A DNA stretch of 34,509 nucleotides, taken from Spirogloea muscicola. Its lineage: Eukaryota > Streptophyta > Zygnematophyceae > Spirogloeales > Spirogloeaceae. The stretch lies in assembly GCA_009602725.1 (NCBI GenBank), contig WELB01000001.1, positions 1,570,307 through 1,604,815 of the forward strand, read 5' to 3'. The notes below the pieces were generated by a model that saw only the letters and a program-made list of their open reading frames with translations, ran no database searches and was not told the origin of the DNA. The position numbers were made by a program, and so were the translations under genes. Within the stretch, counting starts at the first letter, position 1; each line of letters starts with the position of its first letter. Below are positions 8,960 to 20,254 of the stretch, piece after piece.

Positions 8960-9010
8960 GGCGCGGATGCCGGCGGCGGCTCCGCGGCGGCGGCGGCGGC
9001 GGCGGCGGCC
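8960..9010 (+). repeat. GGC/GCG trinucleotide run
   Basis: An uninterrupted run of GGC or GCG triplets ends just before the ATG at 9011, whose context (GCCGCCATGG) fits a strong eukaryotic start. Such runs often stall sequencing and assembly, relevant to the N at 9086. Confidence 0.8.
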
Positions 9011-12000
9011 ATGGCGGTCAGGATGCTGGGGCAGCTGCCGGCGCCCAAGCACGGGGCGGGGCTCGGCGGTTTGCCGGCGTACGATNGCCGTCTTCGCGCT
9101 GTCCACCAACCTCCTCCAGCTCGTCCTCCTGGAGATGCTGCCCCTGCTGGGCAAGCGCGCGCGCCTCCTCAACTGGCGCCTCGACCTCGTCGCCCTCATC
9201 GCGCTCCTCGTCTTCGTGCTCCCCTACTACCACTGCTACATCGTCCTGCGTAACGGCGGTCTGTTTGCCGCTCCGAAACCCATCACCCCATTGTCGATTG
9301 CCGTTCGGTATTCGGGCATCAAGTAGCGATCGATCTCTACGTGCCGACTCGTGGTCACTGAGCGGGTCAGCTTGGCAGCAGGTGATGTGCATCTGTCGAT
9401 GTGCCTGCCTTTGTACTCGGCCACTCAGGCCCTTCATCACCCATCATCCTCCTTGTGGCCCCACTCGACGGTCCAGCTCGAGTGTGCCCACTTCGTGGCG
9501 TCCCCCAGATGAGCCGCAGCTTGGCAAATCCTGAGAAACCCACACCCCTGAGACCACCTTGGCTTCCGGATGCCTGGCAGGCATGCGCAGCGAGCGCGCG
9601 GGCCTTGGCGCCGTCGTCTTCCTCGCCGCCTTCCTCTACGCCTTCTGGCGCATGGGCATCCACTTCCCGATGCCGTCCCCCGACAAAGGTGCAGACCCAC
9701 TTCAGGCCTTGTGCTGCTTGCTCCTCTGCCGCTAAAGCCAAGACTATGGGAGAGAGCTCCATCCAGGCCCCGCGGCGTTGACGAGACCTGGCGTTGGCGT
9801 CCAGGCTTTTTCACGGTGGCGCAGCTGGTCAGCCGCATCGGCGTCATCGGTGTGTCACTCATGGCCATCCTGTCGGGCTTCGGAGCTGTCAACTTGCCCT
9901 ACAGTTACCTCTCCCTCTTCATCAGGTCGCCGCCCTCCTTCCCTATCCGCTCCTTCTCTCCCTCTAGTCAATGCAGGTGAATGTTTCCAGGAAAATCTAA
10001 AACCTCAACTCCATGCTGAGAAAGTGCACCGCATATTCAGGTCTGTACCTCAAAGTCAGCCTCATATCATTGTCGCCTTGCTTGCTTGCAAGAGCAGGAA
10101 GATTGAGGAGTCGGAGATCGCGGTGCTGGAGCGGCGGCTGATGCAGGCCATGGAGTCGTGCGTGGCAAGGAAGAAGAAGATTGTGCTATCACGAGTGGAG
10201 CAGGGCGAGCAGAACGGCTTGCACCCGGTTCGCACCCCTCTGCCATTGCAGCTTTGGCTGCCATCTTGCTGTGCAGCTGCTTGGACTTTCCCTGGATGGC
10301 AATCCAGAATTGTGCAATGCATGCCCGCCATGGCCGGAGGTCAATGCACACTGGTTAGACACAGCTGAGCTCTGCTGCTTGATTAAGTGCAAGAGGGGCA
10401 TCCGCGGCAGCCTGTTGGGCCACAGGAGAAGCACTCCTACTTCAAGCGCCTCGTCACAACGGTGGTCCGCACAGGCAAGCAGGACGAGCAAGAGGTTGGT
10501 GAGTGCTCGATTCTACCTCCTTCATGTGGCCTCCTAAATTCAGCTGCAGCGTCTTAGAGGTCGTGAAATTTCTCCTTAGCTCATGAGGGGGGCCTTGGCA
10601 ACTGCTCGCCGTGGCAGACATACTCGGCATCGAGGGTGAGGTACACGCCCTTGAGGGTCTCTGCCAGACGCTGTTCGTGGAGATCTGTGAACTCCGGCAA
10701 GCCAAGGTGCGTTCCAGTCTTGGAGCTCTAGTCTTGGCCAATTTCTTGTGACCAGCTTGGCTTGTAGTAGTATACAGAAGGGCCACTTTGTCTTGACTGC
10801 ATTGCCGTTGCAGTTGCTTGCCTGCTAGTAACCCGAAAGTTTTATTGTCCAAGCATCCTGGCAAACTTAAACCCCCTTTGCTGGTGCAATTATTGCCCCG
10901 TCAGCAAGCCATGGCGTACTCTCGTACCTGGCGCGGCCACGTGAAGAATCTGCTTGGCTATGCCTGCTCCATATACTGTATATACAAAATGTATACGGTG
11001 CGCCCTCTAGTCCGGCATGTTAAGAGAAGTAGCAGAAAAGCACATGTGGCAGTGAGGCCTTTCCACATCCTTTGAGGAAGGACATAACATGATGAGAATA
11101 GTACGCAATAATAGATGATGAGAATAATAGACGATGAGAATAGTAGGCAATATAGTGTGATGAATCGATTCTTTATTTGACATCCTCATAGTGGCTGAAA
11201 GCCATGCCTGTGGGGGTTGGTGTTGTGCAGTCCTGCACGAGCCTGCTGCTCTTCAAGGAGGTAGATGCTTACTTGCAGACCTTGTCTCGTGCTGCTTCAG
11301 GAGACACAGATTGATATAGAATGAGATAGCTGCGATGGAATGAACAGATGATAGCATCCAGCCGATGCTAGTATCTCATCATCAGCATCCCTCTTGTGCT
11401 GACGCCAAAGCTTTTGATTCGCTAAACTGTTGCAGACTAACAGCGAAGACCCAGTTTCTACGACCATCAGCCTCTCCTTGCATTACTTCCATGTGCAACT
11501 TAACGTAGCACTCTGGTCCCAGGTATATCCTCTCCGAATTTCTCTCTGTTCCTGACCACTCACTCCATGTGTGTGCAGTATACAGCTTGTTCCCAATTGC
11601 TGGCATTTGGCCTTGCTTAAACTGCTACAGTAGAAGGGCCGTGTTGTATTTGGTGTGCTATACATCTGGATGGCAAGAGATAGTAGAGGATTCTGCCCCT
11701 GTCAATAGCAGGCATTGTCGACGATGAAGAAGCAGTTGTTGACCAGCCCGGCTGGAGGAGGCTGACACCAGTCAGCACTGTGAAGTCAACAAATATGCGA
11801 TCTACTGCCTTCCTTCTGAGACATTGTGCCAGAATAGTTAGTGATCATGCGTGAGGTTTGTGCATTTTATTTCATGAAATTACGGCAGGCGCTTATTGAC
11901 CCTCATCGTTTGCTCTTGCTCAGTACATCTCGCTGCTCTTCACAGGCGTTCTCATCACGGTGTCCCTGCGTGGCTTCCTGTTCAACCTGATGAGAGTATG

Positions 12001-12638
12001 GCTTCAAAGAGTGCAACCATTGCTCTTGGGTAGACAAGCCTATGCTGGCAGAAATGTAGCACAGCTGTGTTGAGCTCCAGGGTACCGCGCAATGCCACCA
12101 TTCCATGACGCACTAAGTTTCACCTCTTGCTGCAGCTCCTCTTTACGATGTCGGGCGGCGCCAGCGGCGTGGGAAGCAATGTGGTGCTGTTCCTCACAGA
12201 GATCATGGGGATGTACTTCATCTCCCTTATTCTCCTCATCCGGAAGAGCCTTGCCAATAGATACCGGTGAGTACTTATCAGCCTGCCTCTTACAAAGTGA
12301 ACTGCAAGTTGCAGGCACACCTGCAAACAACTGCTACAATCCGTGACCTGCTCCATCTGTCACTTTGCTAGGATGATTATGGATTAAGGACAACGTAGAC
12401 ACAGGTGCCCTGATTGCATGTGCAGTTGTTAACTAAGTGGTCGATAGTCTCTGATCAACCAACCAAATCAAGCTGTTCTTGCAGAGTCATTATCACCGAC
12501 GTGCTGGGAGGTGACATCCAATTCAATTTCTACCACCGATGGTTCGACGCCATCTTCGTTGCCAGCGCCATTCTTTCAATATTTTTCATTGCTGCACATC
12601 ACACATCGCGGCGGATAGACAAGGCGCCGATTGATTGA
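9011..12638 (+). CDS. GPHR: GPHR/GTG-type membrane protein (Golgi pH regulator family)
   Basis: Multi-pass membrane protein of the GPHR/GTG family: acidification of Golgi and secretory compartments in animals; GTG1/2 in plants, whose proposed role as abscisic-acid receptors is disputed. Exons by phase and family match: 9087-9258, 9581-9688, 9805-9925, 10098-10227, 10411-10498 (or from 10426), 10618-10706, 10905-10997, 11231-11260, 11436-11522, 11924-11995, 12136-12266, 12485-12638. Diagnostic segments are [25 protein letters not shown]-like [79 protein letters not shown] and [18 protein letters not shown] near the C-terminus. The ATG at 9011 is in a different frame from 9087 onward across an N at 9086, and the usual first transmembrane segment (about 45 residues) is missing. 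Intron 1 carries an R2 repeat. Family assignment is firm; the 5' end is not. Confidence 0.95.
9086..9086. other. Ambiguous base (N) in GPHR exon 1
   Basis: A single N separates [15 protein letters not shown]-type sequence, which resembles no GPHR N-terminus, from in-family sequence starting [11 protein letters not shown]. As written the frames do not join, so the N probably stands for a longer gap. Confidence 0.85.
9298..9445 (+). repeat. R2 repeat inside GPHR intron 1
   Basis: TATTCGGGCATCAAGTAGCG, CACTGAGCGGGTCAGC, GTGCCTGCCTTTGTACTCGG and CCACTCAGGCCC align with the other R2 copies. The intron is spliced at flanking GT (9259) and AG (9580), so the insertion is tolerated. Confidence 0.75.
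11085..11150 (+). repeat. Imperfect tandem repeat in GPHR intron
   Basis: Three related units around GATGAGAATA, separated by TAGTACGCAATA-, ATAGAC- or TAGGCAATA-like words, occur in the intron after exon 7. It looks like ordinary replication slippage. Confidence 0.7.
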
Positions 12639-12953
12639 GGTTGATCAAGCTTGTTGTCCATCTCAACACCATCTAGTACTCAATTCAGAGATGTGCCGCT
12701 GCCCATTGTCAATAATTGGAGATGGATATTTGCAACTTAGTATACATTGCATAACTGGTAAACAAAGGGCAAGACAAGGAGCAACCTGCAGAAGTGGGTT
12801 CACTCATGTGGTTGTCTATTAAGTGTGTATTATGTTACAAATAGATGTTGTCCATAGCTGTCCTGGAGCTGTGCTAGCACCGCTGCAATTGTAATGAGCC
12901 AGTCCATTGAGGTGAGCAACCTCAAAGACATTCATTCTGCACAAGGTCTTCAT
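12639..12953. promoter_or_regulatory. Shared 3' region of GPHR and ALDH6 with facing TGTAA signals
   Basis: The two genes converge on 315 bp. A plus-strand TGTAA lies at 12890-12894 and a minus-strand TGTAA at 12839-12835. TGTAA is the established poly(A) signal of many chlorophytes. If both are used, each transcript ends beyond the other's signal, so the two 3' UTRs overlap by at least about 50 bases. Nothing else is seen here. Confidence 0.5.
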
Positions 12954-15900
12954 TCAGGATCTCTGTGAAGTCGGAAAAGCCATGGCCACGCCTACATCGC
13001 TGGACTTCCATTGGGCGCTGACAGTCTTAACTTGGGTAAAGAAGTGTACACCGGCCTTGCCTGCACGCAGACAACATGGACAAACGGCAATCAGCCCCAT
13101 GTTCAGAAAGATATGCTGCGCAAATATGAAATAAACACGTGCACATTGACACAAAAGTTTCGCAAGGGTATAGTCAACAGCTCCAAACATGGGGCAGGAA
13201 TTGAGAGATGAGGAATTGCAGAAATAGCAGTGAACAAAAGATGCTGGCAAAGTCGGCCACATACTCATGTCAACAGTTGGAAGCTCTACCACAAAAGCAA
13301 TCTAGAAAGGCAGGTGAAAGTAAAGTATTACCGTAGAAGTTCAGGTCGCCTGCAAATGAACCTCTGGAGCCAGTGAAGGAGAAAAAGGGTAGTGGCACAG
13401 GAATGGGCACGTTGATACCAACCTGCCAAGGCGACAAAGTGCCTGCTCAATGCTTGCCAATACAGATTCCAGAGGTAGCAGACCGAATCAAACCCTTCGA
13501 ATAATCAATCTCCCAGCTCATTTGTATGTCTATTATGCACAGTTGCTGACTCAGACTTGCTGCAAACATTTGAAGCTTGTAAGAAGCAACACCTGTCCAA
13601 CGTCCACTTCGTGCTGAAATTTCCTTGCAGCGGCGCCAGATCGCGTGAAGATGGCCGTCCCATTGCCATACCTGAACAAGAAGATTGGGAAAACAACCCA
13701 TGTAAGATTGTAACAATTGGGATAGTCTCCATGAATCTCCGCAGTTATTGCAAATATGGTGTGCCATGCAACGATCATGCCAAACTTGCCAAGATCTTGA
13801 CTCTGGTCCAATGAGGAGTTTCCCTCCATATGAGCAGATTGCTGCAGCTAGTGGAGCGGAGCGAGATTTACCGGTTGGTGTTGATGGTGTTGATTGCGTT
13901 GTCAAGCGTGTCTTCCTGCATGTCAGATACTGATGCATCTCAGCTGCACTCGTAGGCTTCTATGCCCTAGTCGCACTTCAGCTAATTTGACACACTCCTT
14001 GCACTAGCTGACAACTGCCATGAGATTGTTGTCAGCAACGGATGCCCCCTGAGTGGTTTGGCAAACAGAAGGGGGCCAGGCAGCGCAGCGATCTCGTTAC
14101 CTTCATGAGGAGGAGAACAGGCCCGAAAATCTCCTCCTGGTCAAGTCACAGAAGACCTGCCGCCTCAGTCGGGTATCATCACAAAAATCCAGCAGCTAAA
14201 CCCTAAAACGCCCTTGACTGATACCTGTATCCATCATGGATGGGGTTGGACAGATGGGTGTTGTGTCATGCAATACCTTGTAACATTCCATGTCAGGTGT
14301 GACGTCTGCAATAAGCGTCGGCCCGACAAAGTTCCCTTCCTCGTACCCTTCCACCTGCAAAGGTGACGTTATGCCAATCCAGATTTAAGAAGCAATCTAC
14401 ATATCCCAAGCAGGGCCATAGAGCTCACCACATAAATTCAGAGTCTGTGATAAAGTGCTTGACCAACCAGTGTATACACATGGCACACAAAAGCAGAAGC
14501 TTGCATACCTTGATGTCCCGTCCATCAAGCACGAGCCTGGCACCTTGGTCCACGGCACTCTGGATGAGCCGGTGTATGCCGTCTTTTGCCTGCAAGCAAT
14601 TAAGGCAAAGATTTACTGTGCAGCCTCCATGTACATGTAGGCAACCTGATGGTTAGAGTACCTGCTGGACTAATTGCTTCTGTGGTGATGCCAGCCTCTT
14701 CAACTCGATAATGGCAGAATAGCAAATCAATAGGCAGCGCAATCATAACCGCACCCTAAAGCGTGCTGCATGACCACTTATTGAGGCAGCACGCAAAGCC
14801 TCACCTGCTTGCTGATAACGGGCCCCAGGTCCGCATCCGGCTCTGTGCCAGCGCTCACCCTCAGCTTCTTCGCACGCTGCAGTAGGCCAGCTTCCCTAAG
14901 AGGCAACCAAAATGCAGCCTCTTGTTGAGGGACCTTACTTGGAGCTTGCTTTGACAAAGCAACAGACATTGATTGTCTTTGCCCTGCTCCAAATTGTTGG
15001 GACATGCACATTAAGCAGATCCCAGCATTAAATTGATAAGTCTGCCAAGTACATGCAAATAGATTCTTATAAAGTGGGGTACATACTTGTTGGCCCTTGA
15101 GGCTGACTACGACTGTACCAAAATATATATGTGCATCTAAGATTGGGCAACATCCATTTGCTACCCACCAGGGCTCCGACCCGCCAACAAATACTGCAGT
15201 ACTGATTGCCATGCAGCGCTGGCCAGCGGCTCCAAATGCGGCACCCGTTAAAGCATTGCAGGCTTGCTCCATGTCAGCATCCGGCAGGACAACTGCATGA
15301 TTTTTGGCTCCCATGTTGCTCTTGAGAAAAGCATACCAGAGGAGTGCATGATCAGTGCCGAGCTCAGATGTAGAGTGCTGGAATGAGTCACTGATCAGCC
15401 AACATTCTGAAAAGAGCACAACGAGAGCCAATGCAGCATGCATTCAAGACACAAGACTAGGGGGCTTGCGTCTGCAGTGGCACCTGCACACGCTTGCCAT
15501 GAGCACAGGCTCGACTGTAGATGTGGCGACCGGCCTAGTAATAAGAGACATGCCAAGATGGTCAGAGAAGGTCAGCTTGGCGGCTTGGCCAGCTCCCTGC
15601 AGGCTCGACGAGAGAAGGATACTGAGGTTGGCGGAAGAGCAATCTCACACTTTCCTTCCCCATACTCCTAAAAAGCTTGTAACTCCAGCTGTTCTGACAT
15701 GAGACACACGAGAAACATGCAGTGGCAAGCATGCAACAATCGTTCCTGCTGGGCTGCACAAAGCTGCCAGGAACTTACAATGTCAGAGCCGACGAAGGAT
15801 ATAGCCCGAATGTCAGGGTGGTCACAGATCTTGTTCACGATGTCCTGCACGACACTGTGAACCTCGTCAGGGCCAAAGTTTCCACAATAATCCACAGCGT

Positions 15901-18004
15901 CTGTCAGCACCTTACAACATTCTTGTGAAGTGCAGAAGCTTGTGCAGGAGCTTGCAGATTGAGATTATCAGAAAGATATTGCAGCTTGCGGTGGCGACAA
16001 TGATGGCCCATGCTACAGGGTTTCCAGTGCTGGCAGATTTAAAAGGAGGGGAAGGAGCCCACATGGGTACCATGTATGATGTTGAGCACGCCGGGTGGGA
16101 GGCCAGCCTCCATTGCCAGCTCCGAAAGCATCGCCGCAGCACCTGACACCGCGAGCAAGTCTGCTAGCTTCTGGGCTTGATAAAGACGGCGAGCAGAGTG
16201 GACATCTCGAGCTCAGTATAAATAACCACTCACAAAGCTGAAGTTCTTTTCAGTCCACAGGACCGATCCTTGCCAACTTCCGTGTATAAGTACAAGCATC
16301 GCTCGTTGGGCACGGCCACTGTGCATGGGCAGGATGTGCGAAGGCCACACCTGGGTCTTTCTCTGACGGCTTTAGGATGTATGTGTTGCCGCATGTGACG
16401 GCCATGGGAAACATCTGCATTGCACGAGCGCCAACGGCCACGCTCATCAAGAAGGGGGCCACTGCAAATAGCCAGAGTTTTGCTAGCTGCTGCTTTGCTG
16501 TCCTCGCTGCCCTCGTGTCAGAAAAGGTTGCAGCTCGACTTTAGCCCAATATGCAGTCCTGGGCAACTCCCGGCTGTCAAATCAGCCCCAACTTGTAGGT
16601 ACATTTAAGATCAGGGACTGCCTGTCTGTCTTTGGATATCCTTGATCAGAGCACTGGGCCGCTTTCTTGCGGCAGGAGCATGCAGCCAACGAGCACTGGG
16701 GTCGTTATCAGTTGCTACGAAGCTTGTGGGAGCTCAAGCCTTGGTCTCCTCACCCAAAGCGGGATCATGGCAGGAAAGTTGAAGGGGCAGATGCCTGCGC
16801 AGACACCGAGCGGCTGTCGGATGCTGTACGTGTCGATGCCCGCTGATACATTCTCGACGAGCTCGCCCATGAGTGCAGTCGGCATGCCGCACGCCTGCTC
16901 CACCACCTCTGCCCTTTGCCCGCCAGGCACTGCCGTCAATCTCGTCTTAAGGGTGCTAGGAAGGACAGCAACTTGGGTGGCAGCAGCAGAGTGCGGGCTC
17001 GTCCTCTGTGCAAGCGAGCCATGTAATGGCGCGGCGTGCACAGGGGTTGGCCATCGTGCTAGTGCGCACCGAGGCCGCGGAATACATCGCCCCGGGCGTC
17101 TGCCAGCGTCTTGCCCTGCTCAATTGTCACTGCCATTGCCAGCTTGTCCTGCAGAGGGGCACAATAGCAACAGTCATCGCTTGCAAGGGTACATTAGTTG
17201 GGGTGTTGAAGGACAAGTGTGGATTAGAAGGTTGCCATGCAGGCAAGCTTGCAAGCTCAACCGGCAGTCACCATCCACAGGGCTCAGGCTTAGGTGGGCA
17301 TCTGTATCTCCTTGCATGCTAACACAACGGATCAGGCCACGGGGAGCAAGCCATCACAGGAGTTGGTTCAAGGCAGAGAGTGCACGACCACCGGTCACTG
17401 ACACTCAGCGACCCCCTCACACGGCGCTTGTTCTCTCAGGTGCTGCAGGCCAGGGCACTCCTCACAAGGTCTACCAATATTATAGATCTATGTTATATTG
17501 GTCTACCAAATATGATCTTAATGAGATAAGAAAAGGATGAGACAAGCTAAGACTGGGGACCACGAAGCAGAGGTGGTGCTTCAAGGGGGCGCGCACCATG
17601 TTCTCCCGGACGAGCGCCTGCAGCCGGAACATGACCCGCGCGCGGGCGGTGACAGGCGTGGCCCGCCAGGCGGGGTAGGCGTCGCGCGCGGCGGCCACCG
17701 CGGCCTCGAATTCCGCGCCGGTCGCCAGCGGGACACGGCTCACCAGCTCCTGCGTCGCCTGCTCCGCGGGGCTCGCGCGGCCCTCTGCCAAGCGGCTCTC
17801 AGGCCCCTCTGCCGCCGCCGCCGCCGCCGCCGCCTCCGCCTGCCCTCCGGCTGCCCGAGGAATGCCCGGAATACGCGACGGCTTCGGCGCCGTCTCTGCC
17901 GGCGCCGGCAGCGCGACTGTCTGGTGCGGTCTTGCAGCGGATGCTGGTCTAGGCAATGCGAAGGACGGCGGCGGCGGCCGCCGTCGCGGCCCTTTCCTGT
18001 ACAT
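12954..18004 (-). CDS. ALDH6: Methylmalonate-semialdehyde dehydrogenase (ALDH6), mitochondrial
   Basis: CoA-acylating aldehyde dehydrogenase of valine, pyrimidine and inositol catabolism; converts methylmalonate or malonate semialdehyde to propionyl- or acetyl-CoA in mitochondria. Sixteen exons in transcription order: 18004-17597, 17148-17070, 16908-16754, 16414-16351, 16142-16063, 15844-15779, 15534-15484, 15320-15169, 14895-14805, 14589-14509, 14354-14277, 14136-14101, 13915-13872, 13671-13593, 13422-13332, 13060-12954. All junctions keep phase and give 553 residues. Landmarks are [49 protein letters not shown], catalytic cysteine in [43 protein letters not shown] and [19 protein letters not shown]. 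The arginine-rich start suits a mitochondrial presequence. Oddity: the usual strand with I-G-G and N-P-A-T before TQELVSRVP is replaced by an alanine-rich stretch. Confidence 0.96.
17810..17835 (-). repeat. GCC run coding poly-alanine in ALDH6 exon 1
   Basis: The triplet run codes a chain of alanines between the putative presequence and the catalytic domain, in place of the conserved N-terminal strand of this family. Confidence 0.8.
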
Positions 18005-18548
18005 GGATTTGGCGTCGTCCGCGTTTCTGCGGCGATGGCCTCGTCAATTTCAACGGAACGCGCGGCTGGCAAACCGGCGCTACGCCAGAGCCGGCGAATC
18101 ACTGCGCTGCTGTGGGCCTCGTCTCGAATCCTCCAAATCTCAGTGGTCGTCCCCTGACTGACTGGCCGCTGCTCCCGCCCTGCCCAACTTCTCGCAGAGA
18201 AACGCCGGCGGCGGCCGCGGGCGGCCAAGGCCCGGTGCGACGGCGGCAGAACCTCGCGCTTCTTCATCTTCCTCGTCGCCTTCTCGATCATCGCATGGGT
18301 AAGGCCGACACTCCGCCTCGCTTTTAAATTCCCAGAAATATCTCTGATTTGGTTCTACCGTTGTGTTGCCTTCTCTATCGTGTTAGGTGCTTGTGGAGTT
18401 GCCAGTCCAGAGAGCGCTGGCTGGTCTTGTGCGATGCCTTGAGCTGACAACAACGCGCGGCTTCTACGTGGGTCTGTCGAGCAGATGTCGTACATGTTCC
18501 TCACCAAGGACGAGGAGTAGGAGCCAGGCTCACGGCACCCAACTGGAN
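18005..18548. promoter_or_regulatory. Head-to-head promoter region of ALDH6 and TLS1, with a possible small membrane protein
   Basis: The 5' ends of ALDH6 (minus) and TLS1 (plus) face each other over at most about 540 bp, so promoters are probably shared. Within it, one plus-strand frame reads a basic cluster (EKRRRRPRAAK, about 18197-18229), then RFFIFLVAFSIIAW up to a GTAAGG donor at 18299. A TTAG acceptor at 18386 continues in frame with VLVELPVQRALAGLVRC. This resembles the signal-anchor of a type II membrane protein, but there is no family match and its end is unclear. Confidence 0.35.
18548..18548. other. Ambiguous base (N) at TLS1 5' end
   Basis: A single N next to a CGG run marks where recognisable TLS1 sequence starts. 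The usual basic N-terminal region is not found to the left, so sequence is probably missing here. Confidence 0.8.
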
Positions 18549-20132
18549 CGGCGGCGGCGGTGGGCTGGCGTCGCCGCGCGGCGGGCTAGCAGCGGCCGGT
18601 GGCGCACCCCCTGGGGACGACGACCGCGGCGAGCTCGTGCTCAACGAGAACTTTGCGCAGGAGACGGTGGTCACCGTCGAGGACCCCAATATGTGAGCGC
18701 GCCGCTGCTGCACGGGCAGGCGCGCGCTTGGCAGGGGCCCCGGATGGCTGTGGCGGGTGACGCACCGCCGTTGTTGCCGCTGCCACGCCAGGGTGAAGTA
18801 CGTGGAGCAGGAGCTGGCGAAGCGCAAAGGCGTGGCGCTGGCGGCGCAGAGCGCTGAGGAGGCCCTGCAGTCTGCTGAGGACGAGCTCTACCGCGTCCCC
18901 GACCACCTCAAGGTGCACGCAGCATTGGCGGGCGCCGCAACAGCACTGCTGCCCAACAGTGGTGCTGGGTGTTGCTTGTTGCGACAAGCTCTGGTGTGAA
19001 GCTCTGGATGCCCGACTGCCGTGTAGGCTTGCCGGGCTTGCCAGCCCGCTTCCGGCGAGCAGTGTGCTAGACGCGTGAGACGACGGAAGGCAGCCATGGC
19101 CTGCCCCTGTTGCTACCACTGGCCTGGCAGGTGGCGCAGCGCAGTGCAGACGAGGGTTCCACGGCGTGGACGACTGGCATTGCGGAGGTCCAGCTGCCAA
19201 TTGAGTGCGCATGCGCAGCCCCCGCCCGCTGCGCATACCTAGGACGACACCAAAGAAAGGGAAGCCGCTTTTGGCTAGAGTTGCATGGTTGTGTTGTCTT
19301 TACGGCATATGGTTGAGGTTGTTAGGATGTCAAGAGCTGGGGCTCTGCAAGAGTTGGGGTAGTCAAGCTCTGGCAGCTCCGAGGGTGCCAGTGGCAGCCC
19401 ATGTTGCAGGCTGCAGACTGAACATCACGTGGACGGGTTGGCCATGAAAATGTGGCTTATTTGACTATTGCTCGCCCGCAGGTACAAGCTGAGCAACATT
19501 GAGGAGACGGAGGCAGCAAAGAAGCACCTGCAGGAGTCACGACCGCTTGTCGGGCGCAGGTCCGCAGTCGCCCGTGCTTCCGTGGGCCTCACAGCCAATT
19601 TTCCCACGCGCCGCTCCCCGCTGACAGCCCCTGCTTGATGCAGGCCGCCTGGCCCTGCAATTGCCCTATTTGCCGCGTATGGAGCTTATTGACGGCTCCT
19701 TTCCAGCATCTATACCGTCCCTTGATCTCTAACAAGTCCTCCCTCTCTGCAAGCTGCCTGGGCAGGAAGGCAGAGTCCACACTACCGGCGAGCTTCAGCG
19801 CAGACTACCACCAACGTGGTCGCGACTTTGCCGAGACACAGCGCCGAGGTCAGCTCCCGTCGGGCCCCACTACAGGTTGCGGTTGCCAAACATGCAAGCT
19901 TGGGCGATGTCGATGTATGATATGCAGATTGTCAAATCCATGGGTGCTAGAAATTGAGCATTCTCTAATGTCCTTCCTACCACTTTGAGCAGCGAGTGTG
20001 GCCGCCAACAAGGACGGCCGGAAGGACGCGCCCCCAGGCGGCGGCGAGGAGGGCCGGCGGCTGGCGGCCACAGACGAGATCATGCTGGAGCGGTTCCGGA
20101 AGCGCGAGCGCAACCGCATGATGCGGCGGTAG
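18549..20132 (+). CDS. TLS1: TLS1/C9orf78 (Hep59) family spliceosome-associated protein, 5' partial
   Basis: Nuclear protein of the Hep59 family. The human member C9orf78 associates with the spliceosome and the BRR2 helicase; fission-yeast Tls1 affects splicing of telomere-silencing factors. Exons: from 18549 to 18692, 18792-18912, 19131-19204, 19482-19559, 19766-19848 and 19993-20132, all phase-consistent, stop TAG at 20130. Diagnostic segments are NENFAQETVVTVEDPNM, VKYVEQELAKRKG, ELYRVPDHLK, WTTGIAEVQLPIE, YKLSNIEETEAAKKHLQE, SFSADYHQRGRDFAE and the C-terminal IMLERFRKRERNRMMRR. The plant tract between the ADY motif and the C-terminus is shortened, with the usual HPELY words missing. The basic N-terminus (60-100 residues in relatives) is absent left of the N. 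Assignment is firm; the start is unknown. Confidence 0.93.
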
Positions 20133-20250
20133 CAAGCAGCCGGTGCACGATGGCAAGAGTGCAGCTGCGCCAAGCCCGTCGGCCGGCCACATGTGGCGAG
20201 CCTGCCCGCTGCGGAAAGTGGGGAAAGAGTTGGGGTCAGGGGATCTCTCG
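20133..20250 (+). other. TLS1 3' flank
   Basis: Short GC-rich 3' flank without clear features before the repeats begin. Confidence 0.4.
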
Positions 20251-20254
20251 GTTT

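Noticed and set aside
8812-9534. 240-codon plus-strand frame through the GPHR start region
   Set aside because: It overlaps GPHR exon 1 in the wrong frame and reads on into the intron; its serine- and arginine-rich content comes from GC-rich codons out of frame.
10398-10425. Alternative acceptor for GPHR exon 5 at 10425 instead of 10410
   Set aside because: Both keep phase and differ by five residues (PVGPQ); neither can be excluded by eye, so I noted 10411 with 10426 as the alternative.
14640-14700. Minus-strand piece [13 protein letters not shown] considered as ALDH6 exon 10
   Set aside because: The adjoining piece at 14509-14589 ([20 protein letters not shown]) matches the family and joins in phase, so the other is intronic.
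16632-17540. 302-codon plus-strand open frame
   Set aside because: It lies antisense across ALDH6 exons 2 and 3 and their introns; the conserved protein is on the minus strand, so this is a shadow frame.
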